Origin: an uncultured Lachnospiraceae bacterium | GTDB taxonomy: Bacteria > Bacillota > Clostridia > Lachnospirales > Lachnospiraceae | Direction of reading: 5' to 3' | Assembly: GCA_910578085.1 (NCBI GenBank) | Contig: CAJTPM010000017.1 | Span: 1-64,000 of the forward strand | Length of the DNA stretch: 64,000 bases | Shown: positions 44,101 through 52,449 of the stretch, piece after piece | How the letters are laid out: every line of letters begins with the position of its first letter | Numbering within the stretch: the first letter of the stretch is position 1 | Program-made: the position numbers and the translations under genes | Notes under the pieces: model-generated | What the model was told of the DNA's origin: nothing | Seen by the model: only the letters and a program-made list of their open reading frames with translations | Databases searched by the model: none

Positions 44101-45126
44101 ATGACAGAACAGAGTAAGGCAAAAAAACAGTTTATTATTTTTCTGCTCATAGCATATGGTGTGACCTGTATAACAGGAATCATGACCTGGTATGGAAGCA
44201 CGATACCGACAGAACTCAGCATCTTTCCCAGCGCCCAGATGTTTTATCCGGCGGCAGGCGTCATGCTGGCGTACCTGCTTACGCAGTGGAAGGACGAAAG
44301 GCTGCCCAAAGCGTTTTACTTATGCTTTCTGGCGGTGACATTTGTGATGATCGCCGGATGTGTGATGGCTATTGCCGCGCCAGGAGAACCGGTTTTTGTG
44401 GCCGGGCAGGAACTTTCCAGATGGTCTTTGATCGCCCAGTATGTGATGATAGTGGGAACGATCCTGTGCTGGATCATGCTGTTGATATGCGGAAGAGAAA
44501 GACGGGAAGCATACGGGCTCAGATGGAAAAACTGGAAGGCGTCTCTTTTGTGCATTTTTGTTTTTCTGGTACTTTATTTCGGCAGAGGGATGCTCAGTTA
44601 TGTGCTGGACGGACAGGCGGATATGATAGCGGAGATTCTGGGAAACCCGACGGCATTGGGTTATCTGCTCGTCATGCCAATCAATTTCCTGCTCTCCTGT
44701 ATGCCCTTTCTCGGGGAAGAGTACGGCTGGAGATATTACTTACAGCCTCTGCTTCAGAAGAAGTTTGGTATGAGGCAGGGAGTCCTGATCCTTGGCGTGG
44801 TGTGGGGCCTGTGGCATATTTTCCTGGACTTTTTCTTCTACACGACGCCGGACAGGGGGGTGATCATGACCGTGTCGCAGATCATTACCTGTCTGGGGCT
44901 TGGCATCTTTTTCGGCTGGGCGTACTTAAAGACAGAAAATATATGGGTGCCGGTGATCCTGCACTATTTGAATAATAATCTGATCGTGGTGGTTGCCAAT
45001 GAGTATTCCACAGGTGTGCTGCAGAATCAGGCGGTGACCTGGGGAATGATCCCGGCGGCGATCCTGCTCAACGGGATTTTGTTTGGGGTGTTTATTTTGT
45101 CAAAGGAATTTCGGAAGAGGGAATAG
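44101..45126 (+). CDS. CPBP-family intramembrane metalloprotease-like protein
   Basis: This 341-residue protein has about eight membrane helices and the CPBP (Abi) motifs: EExxxR at 206-211 (EEYGWR), a His in GLWHIF (about 239) and a final LHYLNNN. CPBP proteins are intramembrane glutamic-type proteases used in processing and bacteriocin self-immunity. It follows the ribbon-helix-helix gene by 18 bases in the same operon. Substrate is unknown. Confidence 0.9.
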   Translation: MTEQSKAKKQFIIFLLIAYGVTCITGIMTWYGSTIPTELSIFPSAQMFYPAAGVMLAYLLTQWKDERLPKAFYLCFLAVTFVMIAGCVMAIAAPGEPVFVAGQELSRWSLIAQYVMIVGTILCWIMLLICGRERREAYGLRWKNWKASLLCIFVFLVLYFGRGMLSYVLDGQADMIAEILGNPTALGYLLVMPINFLLSCMPFLGEEYGWRYYLQPLLQKKFGMRQGVLILGVVWGLWHIFLDFFFYTTPDRGVIMTVSQIITCLGLGIFFGWAYLKTENIWVPVILHYLNNNLIVVVANEYSTGVLQNQAVTWGMIPAAILLNGILFGVFILSKEFRKRE

Positions 45127-45206
45127 GACAGCAAAATGCTTTTCTAAGTGATCCGGTCAAACGGGGCAGAATTAGATTAAAAAGTTTATATTCTACTGCT
45201 GTTCGA

Positions 45207-45235
45207 TTGCCACAGAGCAGATTATACGATAGAAT
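45207..45235 (+). promoter_or_regulatory. promoter of the interrupted XRE gene
   Basis: TTGCCA (45207-45212) and TAGAAT (45230-45235) are 17 bp apart, and GGAGG precedes the ATG at 45266. The gene it drives is now cut off by the integrated element after codon 44. Confidence 0.55.
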
Positions 45236-45265
45236 CGGGATATAATCAGCGTGGAGGTGTGCAGA

Positions 45266-45412
45266 ATGTTTGAGATAGACAAACAGAAATTCGGTGCCTT
45301 TGTGGCAGGACTGCGGCGGGAGAAAGGATATACGCAAAAAGAACTTGCTGACCGCCTGTTTATCTCGGATAAGGCGGTCAGCAAGTGGGAGACCGGTGTA
45401 TCCCATAGTTAA
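45266..45412 (+). pseudogene. 5' part of an XRE regulator gene interrupted by an integrated element
   Basis: The first 44 codons encode an XRE helix-turn-helix (RREKGYTQKELADRLFISDK, then AVSKWETG). After the GG at 45395-45396 the frame enters the element and stops at 45410-45412. Joined to 53934-54576 it gives a 257-residue protein with an XRE domain followed by a membrane domain. A 48-residue truncated helix-turn-helix could still be made and might act as a dominant DNA binder. Confidence 0.9.
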
Positions 45413-45417
45413 AGATA
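45379..45417 (+). other. attL junction
   Basis: Host XRE sequence (AGCAAGTGGGAGACC) meets the GG core at 45395-45396, then the element arm starting TGTATCCCATAG and ending TTAAAGATA at 45417. The first two bases after the core differ from those at the right junction, so the shared core is just GG. Confidence 0.85.
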
Positions 45418-45468
45418 TTGTTTTAGAAGTGTCTCCCTGTGGCTTCTGTCACAGGGAAGATATTTGTT

Positions 45469-47082
45469 TCAATCAATCTTGCCAATGAAGCGGTAAAAAA
45501 TTTCTACTTTCTGTACCCTGTTTCCGTTTTCATCTTTGGATGCTTCATGGACTAATATTTTTTCAATCAGTGCATTCAGTAGTTCAGCGGTCAGTTCAGT
45601 GGGGGCTGTATACTGCTTTATAAGTGCTATCCATTTTTCTGCATCCGCTGATTCCTGTGTACCTTGTGCAAGCTGTTGTTGCAGAGAATCAATAGTCTGT
45701 GCAAGCGTTTCCTGTTCTGTCTGGTACTTATCAGACAACATGGAGAAATTGTGTTCCGTGATTTTCCCTGCCATCCTGTCCTCGTACATTCTGGCAAACA
45801 GGGCATCTATTTCTGCCTGTCTTTTCTGTGCCTTTTTCAGTTCGGATGCAGCTTTCTTTCTTGCTGAACTGCGCTCACTGTCACTACTTTTCAAGAGCCT
45901 TTGCAGAAGCTGGCTTTCATTCTGCTGTGCTTCATTGAACCAATATTGAAGCCTTGACAGGACATAGGCATACAGGACATCATAGCGGATATAGTGCATG
46001 GAGCATTGGCGCAATCCCTGTCCGTATTTGCTGCAACGATAATAGCCATAGGGGTTCTTGTTCTGCCTGTTCACTCCATAAGCGAGAGACCATCCACAAT
46101 CGGCGCATTTTACCAGACCAGAGAAAATCTGTGTCGTTCCGTCCTTTTGTTTCCGGCGGCGGCTTGCTATCATCCCCTGTACTGTCTGGAAGTCCTCTTT
46201 TGAAATGATTGCTTCATGGGTGTTCTCTACCCTCCACCAGTCGCTTTCGGATTTTCTCACTTTCCGTTTATCTTTAAACGAAATATTGGTCTGCCTGTTG
46301 TGTACGCTGTTGCCTATGTAGGTCTCTGATTTCAAGATTTCCTTGACTATGGCAATCGTCCACGCATGGGCTTTTTCCGGCGGCGCATCTGCAAAGTGGT
46401 TCGCAAACGTGCCATAGCGTTGATAGTTGAGCCATCCGGGAGTAGGTACTTTTTCCTCTGTCAGAATCCGGGTGATACTGGCGGCTCCACGTCCTTGAAC
46501 AGCAAGGCCGAAAATCTTTTCAACAATCCACCTTGTTTCTGCATCAATCAGAAGATGCCCTTTTTTGTCGGGGTCTTTGATATACCCTAATGGGGCATAT
46601 GCGCCATAGTGTGCGCCGTTCTCATTCCTTGTATAGAGGGCACGTTTGACTTTCTTGCTGATATCTCTTGCGTACCACTCGTTGATAATGTTCAAGAAAG
46701 GAGTAAATTCACTGCTTTGCTGGTTCTCACTGTCTACACCATTGTCAACTGCTATGTAGCGGACATTATGTGCAGGGAAAAACAGTTCGATATACTGCCC
46801 TGTCAAAAGATAGTTTCTGCCTAATCTGGAAAGGTCTTTTGTAATCACACAATTTATTTTTCCGTTTTCAATGTCCGATATCATGCGCTTGAAACTGGGT
46901 CTTTCAAAGTTTGTTCCAGAATAACCATCATCTGCATATTCATCTACAATATTGAAGTGGTTCTGTTCTGCATATCTGCGAAGCATCATGCGCTGGGTGG
47001 CTATGGAATTGGATTCCCCCTGTAATTCATCATCCCTTGAAAGGCGGTAGTAAAGTGCGGTTAAATTACGTGTGGGCTTCAT
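45469..47082 (-). CDS. large serine recombinase (TnpX/TndX type)
   Basis: This 537-residue protein has an N-terminal resolvase domain with catalytic S15 (ALYYRLSRDDE), a Recombinase domain (about 160-260), a zinc ribbon (CADCG with later Cys pair in YRCSKYGQGLRQC), a coiled coil and a C-terminal DUF4368-like end (KILVHEASKDENG...IFYRF). Such enzymes excise and insert elements at sites with a 2-bp core. AAGGAGG lies 8 bases before the ATG at 47082. It is the last gene of the element operon, 52 bases from attL. Confidence 0.96.
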   Translation of the reverse strand: MKPTRNLTALYYRLSRDDELQGESNSIATQRMMLRRYAEQNHFNIVDEYADDGYSGTNFERPSFKRMISDIENGKINCVITKDLSRLGRNYLLTGQYIELFFPAHNVRYIAVDNGVDSENQQSSEFTPFLNIINEWYARDISKKVKRALYTRNENGAHYGAYAPLGYIKDPDKKGHLLIDAETRWIVEKIFGLAVQGRGAASITRILTEEKVPTPGWLNYQRYGTFANHFADAPPEKAHAWTIAIVKEILKSETYIGNSVHNRQTNISFKDKRKVRKSESDWWRVENTHEAIISKEDFQTVQGMIASRRRKQKDGTTQIFSGLVKCADCGWSLAYGVNRQNKNPYGYYRCSKYGQGLRQCSMHYIRYDVLYAYVLSRLQYWFNEAQQNESQLLQRLLKSSDSERSSARKKAASELKKAQKRQAEIDALFARMYEDRMAGKITEHNFSMLSDKYQTEQETLAQTIDSLQQQLAQGTQESADAEKWIALIKQYTAPTELTAELLNALIEKILVHEASKDENGNRVQKVEIFYRFIGKID

Positions 47083-47173
47083 TTTTTTATCCTCCTTTTT
47101 AAGAAAGCCCACGCTTATGATATACTTCTTGCTATTTAAAAGTATACCACAGAATGGGCTTTTTTTCAATGAT

Positions 47174-47338
47174 TTATGCTGTATTTATGCGGTTTTCTTG
47201 CTGTTTTCCAGCATCAAAAATCACTTTTTCAAGAATGGATTTTAATGGTTTTCCATTCTCTTTGAAGTGCTCTTTGATTATAATTTTGTTGTTCCCCATG
47301 ACAAAATACTGGTCATGGGAAGTGGCTTTTTGTTCCAT
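47174..47338 (-). CDS. small TnpW-like protein, 54 aa
   Basis: Frame MEQKATSHDQYFVMGNNKII continues into KEHFKENGKPLKSILEKVI and ends at 47174. The 'strand then HF.E.gk.lk..L..li' pattern resembles the small TnpW-type proteins that often precede TnpX/TndX recombinases; their function is not established. GGGAGG lies 6 bases before the ATG at 47338. It stops 91 bases before the recombinase start on the same strand. Confidence 0.65.
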   Translation of the reverse strand: MEQKATSHDQYFVMGNNKIIIKEHFKENGKPLKSILEKVIFDAGKQQENRINTA

Positions 47339-47416
47339 AAAATCCTCCCTGTTTAGGGGGATTCCAAAGTGGGTTACTGTATGCTTACGGATATCTTTTG
47401 TAGCGGAATCCCATTC

Positions 47417-47935
47417 CTATCGTAAACACAATCTGTCTATTTCGTATTCCCTGCCCCTTATCCCCACTATGCCGATAATGCGGTCTTCCACGCTGGGGGC
47501 ATAATTCCCCAGAAATTCCAGTTTGTGACAGGTTCTATCTTCTGTGTCATCCTTTAGAAGATAACGGAATGGAATGCGGTATACATCCCAATCCCTCGTT
47601 ATGAATATTTCCGCTTCTGTATCAAGAAGCATAATGTCCCAGTCTACCAGCAAATCGAGACTTATTTCCCCTAAGAAATCTGCACAGGGTAGCCCATCCT
47701 GTTCAAACGGAGTCATCCCGTACATGGTAAAGAAGATTGCGGCATCAAAAAAAGTAACTTCATACCACAAGTCGGAATCGGTTTCATCTTCAATAAAAAC
47801 TGTTTCATTTCGGTCTATTATCTGGTATTCCCCCTCGGTATATATATCAATGTGTCTGCCGTTGATTCGGTGAAACCTTTCTATCTTTGTATATTTCATC
47901 TGGTGTAATAATGTTTCTGGTATTTTCAAATCCAT
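47417..47935 (-). CDS. hypothetical element protein, 172 aa
   Basis: Acidic soluble protein rich in Asp, Glu, Ile and aromatic residues, with no recognised domain. It begins MDLKIPETLLHQMKYTKIER and has alternating hydrophobic stretches suggesting a beta-rich fold. AAAGGAG precedes the ATG. It lies between the Rep gene (35 bases upstream) and the TnpW-like gene in the element operon. Function unknown. Confidence 0.7.
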   Translation of the reverse strand: MDLKIPETLLHQMKYTKIERFHRINGRHIDIYTEGEYQIIDRNETVFIEDETDSDLWYEVTFFDAAIFFTMYGMTPFEQDGLPCADFLGEISLDLLVDWDIMLLDTEAEIFITRDWDVYRIPFRYLLKDDTEDRTCHKLEFLGNYAPSVEDRIIGIVGIRGREYEIDRLCLR

Positions 47936-47970
47936 CCTATTCTCTCCTTTAAATTTTCATTGTGAATCCC

Positions 47971-49059
47971 CTACTCAAAGGGAAGTTCCTGCTGATTGTA
48001 CTCTCCCTCTTCATCAAAAGGGGTTTTTGTTCCCTCTGGTATTACATGAAATTGTTCATGTCTATGTAAATATTCCTGCATCGAGTTATACAGGCGATAT
48101 TTCCCGACATCGTAGTATTCTTTTACGAAGCCGTTAAAGCGGCGTATCCATGCTTCATAAGTGGAACGCTGTTCACTGTCTTTCTGAATCTCTGCATACT
48201 GCTGTTCAAACGTCCAGTTTGAAACAACAAAAACTGTATCGTAACAGGCAACACGGGGAGAGTATCTTGCGGGCAGTGTTACAGGATAAATGTCTAAGTA
48301 ATTCAACATATCCTGTAAACGCAGGCTTGAGCGAAATTCCTCAAAGACTATAACAGGTTGTAACTGGTAGGAATCGAAGGGGTGCTGATAATCAGTCACC
48401 CGATAAACATTTCTGCCACCATGTTCATCCAATATGTCTCGGCTTTTTCCTGCCCCTGTCTTTCCTGTAATATAATTCACCTTTAAGTCAAGCCTCCTCT
48501 CCCCTGAAAACTTGTCTATTAAATAAACATGTCGTAACTTTTGAATTTTATCAATATACTTGATCGCTGTCTCTCCGCAAGCTTCTAGTATCTCTGAATC
48601 TGTGTATCCTTCTTTCACAAGGGAATACATCCGCTCTAAATCTGAACGGTTGCCCTGTTGCTCGTCAGGGCATTCACCAAACTCATAAAATGTAGCTTCG
48701 TGATTGATTCCCTTATGTTCTTTTCCAGAGGAATCTTTATACTTGTACGATCCATCTTCTTTTTTATTATGTTCGGGCGCAGATTTTAAGATATACGCCC
48801 TGTTCTGCTTTGAGGTTCCCAGAACAGCATCTATATGTGCCGTAGGGAAATTTTGTTTGATGGTATCGAAGGCAATCGCATTTTTATAGTTAATAAATAC
48901 GTGCCAATGATAAACTCCCTGTGATCCTGTCTCGGCACAGAGACAAAAATATTTACAAGAAAACTTTTTTATATTCTTTATAATTTTCTCTTTTGTGAGC
49001 CCCTTTTTTTCGGGGTTATTGATCGTAAGCAAATACTTACGATTCCTTTCTTTTTTCAT
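47971..49059 (-). CDS. rolling-circle replication protein of the CRESS-DNA-virus type (HUH nuclease + SF3 helicase)
   Basis: This 362-residue Rep has motif I LLTINNP (10-16), HUH motif II HWHVFI (H51, H53), motif III with single catalytic tyrosine Y89 and K92 (YILK), then a superfamily 3 helicase: Walker A GKTGAGKS (199-206), Walker B VIVFEEF (236-242) and motif C VVSN (278-281). This two-domain layout is that of circovirus/geminivirus Reps and their bacterial plasmid relatives. It should nick the origin and unwind DNA for rolling-circle replication of the excised circle. A G-rich ribosome-binding site precedes the ATG at 49059. A TAGTATTAC stem-loop lies 2.6 kb upstream. Confidence 0.93.
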   Translation of the reverse strand: MKKERNRKYLLTINNPEKKGLTKEKIIKNIKKFSCKYFCLCAETGSQGVYHWHVFINYKNAIAFDTIKQNFPTAHIDAVLGTSKQNRAYILKSAPEHNKKEDGSYKYKDSSGKEHKGINHEATFYEFGECPDEQQGNRSDLERMYSLVKEGYTDSEILEACGETAIKYIDKIQKLRHVYLIDKFSGERRLDLKVNYITGKTGAGKSRDILDEHGGRNVYRVTDYQHPFDSYQLQPVIVFEEFRSSLRLQDMLNYLDIYPVTLPARYSPRVACYDTVFVVSNWTFEQQYAEIQKDSEQRSTYEAWIRRFNGFVKEYYDVGKYRLYNSMQEYLHRHEQFHVIPEGTKTPFDEEGEYNQQELPFE

Positions 49060-49170
49060 GCCGTTCCCCCTTTCTGACAATTCTAATATAATGGAATGGC
49101 ACTTTATAAGCTATCAGGTTTTCAGCCTGAAAATGGGAAAGGCACCTGCCGTTTGACAGATGCCCGTTTT

Positions 49171-49677
49171 TTAAGTTTGAATCACTAATTCAACATCTAG
49201 GGGTGAATCAAACAGCCCCGTGATCCTGAACCCATTTGCAGTGAATGGATAGCGTTCGATCAGTGCTTGATTGTCAGGATATGGCAAAGTAGATGCCGTA
49301 TTCCATAATCTACTATTGTGTTCCATTATTGTTGCATTCAAGTTATTTTTGATTCCATTAAGGATAACTTGTGCTATCTTTTCCTCTCCTTTCTTTTTCC
49401 ACCTGTAGCGATAGATATTATTCTTATCACTACTATTCTCTTTTATTACAAGATCAGAAGTAAATCTGATCTGTTGTAAATTTGCAGGTGCAGACATATT
49501 GCTAAATATTTCAGCCAATTCTGTCTGCAACTGTAATGCAGACTGATATTTCAAAGTCTGTCTCTGGGCTTCGTTTTTTTGCTTTTGCTCATCCAACCAT
49601 TTCTGGTGAGATTGTTGCCACCAGTCGCAGAGGGCGGTTTTTGCCCCCTGCATAAATTGATTGTTGCTTGTGCTCAT
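49171..49677 (-). CDS. hypothetical element protein, 168 aa
   Basis: Unrecognised soluble protein. It starts MSTSNNQFMQGAKTALCDWW, has a Gln/Lys-rich helical N-terminal half (QKWLDEQKQKNEAQRQTLKY) and a more beta-like second half. AAGGAG lies 8 bases before the ATG at 49677, which overlaps the end of the 133-residue gene upstream region by nothing (2-base gap), so the two are tightly coupled. It precedes the Rep gene by 111 bases. Confidence 0.7.
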   Translation of the reverse strand: MSTSNNQFMQGAKTALCDWWQQSHQKWLDEQKQKNEAQRQTLKYQSALQLQTELAEIFSNMSAPANLQQIRFTSDLVIKENSSDKNNIYRYRWKKKGEEKIAQVILNGIKNNLNATIMEHNSRLWNTASTLPYPDNQALIERYPFTANGFRITGLFDSPLDVELVIQT

Positions 49678-49678
49678 G

Positions 49679-50080
49679 TCAGTTTCTCCTTTCATAATTT
49701 TTGCTATTTTTTACATAGCGAAACGCCGTAGCGTTGTCTATGTAAATTACTTCTATGATGTAGTTCCCCTCTTTCTCTCTAATGGAATCAACATATAATG
49801 ATTCCAGTAATTCTTCCCCCGCTAAATATGGGGGAATCTTGCTTGCAGGAAGCACACATATTTCCATGTACTCCTGCATAATCAGCCTCATTTCCTGCAC
49901 CGTGTAGGCACAGGAATTTGTTTTAGGGACTGTAGCTGTAAAGTATGTTATACCGTGTTTGCCCATGTCTCTTTTTTCACATGTGATTTTTTCTTTTTCT
50001 ACAGCAAAGCCAAATAAATTGCTGTAATAAAAAAGCATGTAATCAATTGCTTCAATAATACTTTGGTATAATTCTTTCAT
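49679..50080 (-). CDS. hypothetical element protein, 133 aa
   Basis: Unrecognised soluble protein beginning MKELYQSIIEAIDYMLFYYS. It has a hydrophobic helical start and a mixed alpha/beta body (ITYFTATVPKTNSCAYTVQE; YIIEVIYIDNATAFRYV). AAAGGAG lies upstream of the ATG. It ends one base before the next gene's start, so they are translated together. No role is assigned. Confidence 0.7.
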   Translation of the reverse strand: MKELYQSIIEAIDYMLFYYSNLFGFAVEKEKITCEKRDMGKHGITYFTATVPKTNSCAYTVQEMRLIMQEYMEICVLPASKIPPYLAGEELLESLYVDSIREKEGNYIIEVIYIDNATAFRYVKNSKNYERRN

Positions 50081-50141
50081 AACTTGATCTCCTTTTTTAG
50101 AATGAGAGGGTAGATAAGCAGAACCCTCTCTATATCAACTA

Positions 50142-50558
50142 CTACAGTTCTATTTCCCCCATATCAGCTAAATCAGAGGATATGGAATCTATACTTGATA
50201 TAATTGTAAAATCCTCAGCCTTCCCGACTACTCCGGAAATTATATTATTATCTCTACCCTTGAGCGCATAAGCAGTAAGGGATAATTTAGAAAAACTGAT
50301 GAGAATTTCCACATCATTTTCTAATTCCTTCTGCAACTCCTTAAATTTTTTCTCTACAGAGGGTGGGAATTTCACTACTAGCAAGCCACCCCTATATCCC
50401 GAACATGTGATCGAATAACCGATAATTTTATCCAGTTTCCTACCCTCGCTGTCTCTTTCGTAAATGGTGGAAGTGTCAGATACTTCCATCCCCTTTGCAT
50501 TTGTAGTCTTTGCTACACTTGCTAAACTCAAGTGAAGTTTGTTCAATGGAAATGCCAT
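50142..50558 (-). CDS. hypothetical element protein, 138 aa (possible ssDNA-binding)
   Basis: Soluble protein beginning MAFPLNKLHLSLASVAKTTN, beta-rich, with an acidic C-terminal tail (SSDLADMGEIEL). The layout of beta-strands and an acidic end recalls single-stranded-DNA-binding proteins, which would suit a rolling-circle element, but no diagnostic motif is seen and this is a guess. AAAGGAG precedes the ATG. Confidence 0.65.
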   Translation of the reverse strand: MAFPLNKLHLSLASVAKTTNAKGMEVSDTSTIYERDSEGRKLDKIIGYSITCSGYRGGLLVVKFPPSVEKKFKELQKELENDVEILISFSKLSLTAYALKGRDNNIISGVVGKAEDFTIISSIDSISSDLADMGEIEL

Positions 50559-50818
50559 CTTTTAATCTCCTTTCAAATCAACATTTTTTTTGCTTATCTT
50601 TCCCTTTATTTTAAAGGGCTTGTTCGTTTACGTAATTCAGATTATCCCGATGTTTTTGGGATTATTTTTTTCTCTAGTATTGCTTATCTATATTTTATTA
50701 TGAGGGATCACTAAAGCTGTGTCTTTCGGTTTTTGGGGGTGTTTTTGGGATTAGATTTTACAGATATGAAATAGAAAATCCCTGTCTCCACTATTACAGA
50801 AACAGGGGTTAATAAAAA

Positions 50819-51490
50819 TCAGTTTTCAGTTATGTTTTTGTGATCCTCTACAAGTCCTATATATTCATCGTATATATCCTGAATCTTTTCAACCATCTCT
50901 TTTTGTGTGGCATGTCCTTCATAATCCATATCTTCCAGAATATCCAGAAAATGTAGAAGTGTATCATCTGGATTGGAAGCTTGAACTACTTTATTTAATA
51001 GGTTCCTCGTTGCCACTACCAATAGCGCATTATCGGGATTCCTGATAGAACCTACTTCTGCATCGAAATAAATACGAAATTCTTTCAGAGAAAAATCAGT
51101 TTTATCTCGAAGATACTCCTTAACCATTCTTTTTAAAGCTTTACTGGTTTTTATCTGTGTAGGACTATCCGATCTGAATAGAGTATCTGAAAATCCACAC
51201 TCCACCAGTTTATTTTTTATTCTATTTATATCCCCGGCTCCATTCTGAACAAGATGATTATAATAATCTTCATCCACTCCCAGATATTTATAGAGACGGT
51301 TTGTGGCATTGGCAATTCTATCAATTTTCGCCATATAAACATACATTTCCCTGATGAGAAAAACATTAAACCTTTTAGTTTCTAAATTTTTTGCATTTTT
51401 TTTGCTATTTTCATTCATTTCTATTGTCCTTGCCTTTCTTGTTTTTCTATCATCTTTAGTTTGATTTGTAGAAATATTGTTTTTATTCAT
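50819..51490 (-). CDS. hypothetical first gene of the element operon, 223 aa
   Basis: Unrecognised basic protein with a Lys/Asn/Thr-rich N-terminal 35 residues and a helical body (LETKRFNVFLIREMYVYMAK; NRIKNKLVECGFSDTLFRSD). AAGGAG lies 8 bases before the ATG at 51490. A likely promoter lies just upstream, so this is the first gene of the operon leading to Rep and recombinase. A DNA-binding or regulatory role would fit the basic start but is not shown. Confidence 0.7.
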   Translation of the reverse strand: MNKNNISTNQTKDDRKTRKARTIEMNENSKKNAKNLETKRFNVFLIREMYVYMAKIDRIANATNRLYKYLGVDEDYYNHLVQNGAGDINRIKNKLVECGFSDTLFRSDSPTQIKTSKALKRMVKEYLRDKTDFSLKEFRIYFDAEVGSIRNPDNALLVVATRNLLNKVVQASNPDDTLLHFLDILEDMDYEGHATQKEMVEKIQDIYDEYIGLVEDHKNITEN

Positions 51491-51520
51491 CTTTTTTCTC
51501 CTTTTTAAGTTTTTTCTCTT

Positions 51521-51548
51521 ATGATAGCACAACTAATTGACACTACAA
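51521..51548 (-). promoter_or_regulatory. promoter of the element operon
   Basis: On the minus strand TTGTAG (51548-51543) and TATCAT (51526-51521) are 16 bp apart and read into the 223-residue gene. It lies between the operon and the candidate origin. Confidence 0.55.
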
Positions 51549-51594
51549 TCATAAAATGGGGGAGATTTTGGGAAGATAAGGGATTTTTGAGATT

Positions 51595-51760
51595 GGACAC
51601 TTTGATCTGGACACGGACACAGGGAATTTAGAATAGATTGTGTTGGGGGAAAGATGATAAACAGAGGGGGAAGGGGCGTGCAACACTGAACACAGAAGTC
51701 CGAGGTAATACTAACTCGGCCCCCCCTTCGGGGGAGATCGCCGAATTGTGCTAGGCGCTT
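51595..51760 (-). other. candidate rolling-circle origin with CRESS-type nonanucleotide stem-loop
   Basis: On the minus strand, CCGAG/CTCGG arms (51719-51715 and 51704-51700) enclose a 10-base loop TTAGTATTAC containing TAGTATTAC, the nonanucleotide that circovirus-type Reps nick between its 7th and 8th bases. Next to it AACAC repeats at 51682 and 51689 with a 7-bp period resemble Rep-binding iterons; GGACAC occurs at 51595, 51609 and 51615. A second hairpin (five C, loop CTTC, five G; 51721-51734) is adjacent. It lies on the same strand as rep. Confidence 0.8.
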
Positions 51761-52449
51761 AACGCCGCCCGCATTCCGGTGGCTCCGTTCCCGCTCCGCT
51801 TCACTCTGCCCCCTACATTGGCGAACGCCTACGCCTTTGGCACCACTGGGCGATCAATGTTAGATGCTGACCCTGTATGAAATTTGTTTAGTTGAAACCT
51901 GAAGAGTCAAATTCTCCACCATTGAAATACTCCCTTTTAAGTTATGTGTTGCAGATGCTAATTTTTTCTGATGGCTGTATGTTTATACATTCACCTTTAT
52001 TTGAAAATAATAAAAAAAGACCATATAAAAATATGAAGTCTTTGGGATACACAGTGTTCCTAAAATTTCAACCAAAATTCAACTTTCTTCTGTTTCAAAT
52101 GTATCAAAACCAGCTCTAAAAAATTAAATATAAGGTTATGATTCTAATATATAATTGCCCATGTTACATGTATTTTGTTTTAAAAATAGTTTTTATATTT
52201 ATAAAAATATAATTATTGTATTAACAGGTATAAAAAGAAGCACCAGCCACATGTGACTAATGCTTCATGTTTATGATGCTAATTTTTTCTTTTGACTGTA
52301 TGTTTATACATTCACCTTTATTTGAAAATAATAAAAAATACCATATAAAAATATGAAGTCTTTGGGATACACATATATGTGTAAAATTTTTATAAAGAGC
52401 CAAGACTTTTGAAAGTCTTGGCTCTTTATCTAACTACTTTTTAGTAATC
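51741..52449. repeat. non-coding stretch with ~100-bp direct repeat
   Basis: No gene is supported here. After a GC-rich part with small inverted repeats (to about 51870), an AT-rich part carries a direct repeat, copies 51954-52053 and 52275-52373, about 95 percent identical by eye, beginning GATGCTAATTTTTTCT and ending TTTGGGATACACA, with a 221-base spacer. A 75-codon plus-strand frame over the first copy is not preserved in the second copy and lacks a good ribosome-binding site. Confidence 0.75.
52394..52427. terminator. rho-independent terminator of the coiled-coil gene
   Basis: AAAGAGCCAAGACTTT (52394-52409) pairs perfectly with 52412-52427 over a 2-base TG centre (in practice a slightly larger loop). 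Flanking A/T runs on both sides allow termination in either direction; the gene at 52450 (minus strand) ends just upstream of it. Confidence 0.85.

Noticed and set aside
51595..51620. GGACAC repeats considered as a CRISPR fragment
   Set aside because: Only 6-bp units with irregular spacing and no spacers; better explained as iterons near an origin.
51892..52119. 75-codon plus-strand frame over the first direct repeat
   Set aside because: No good ribosome-binding site, low complexity, and the second repeat copy breaks the frame.
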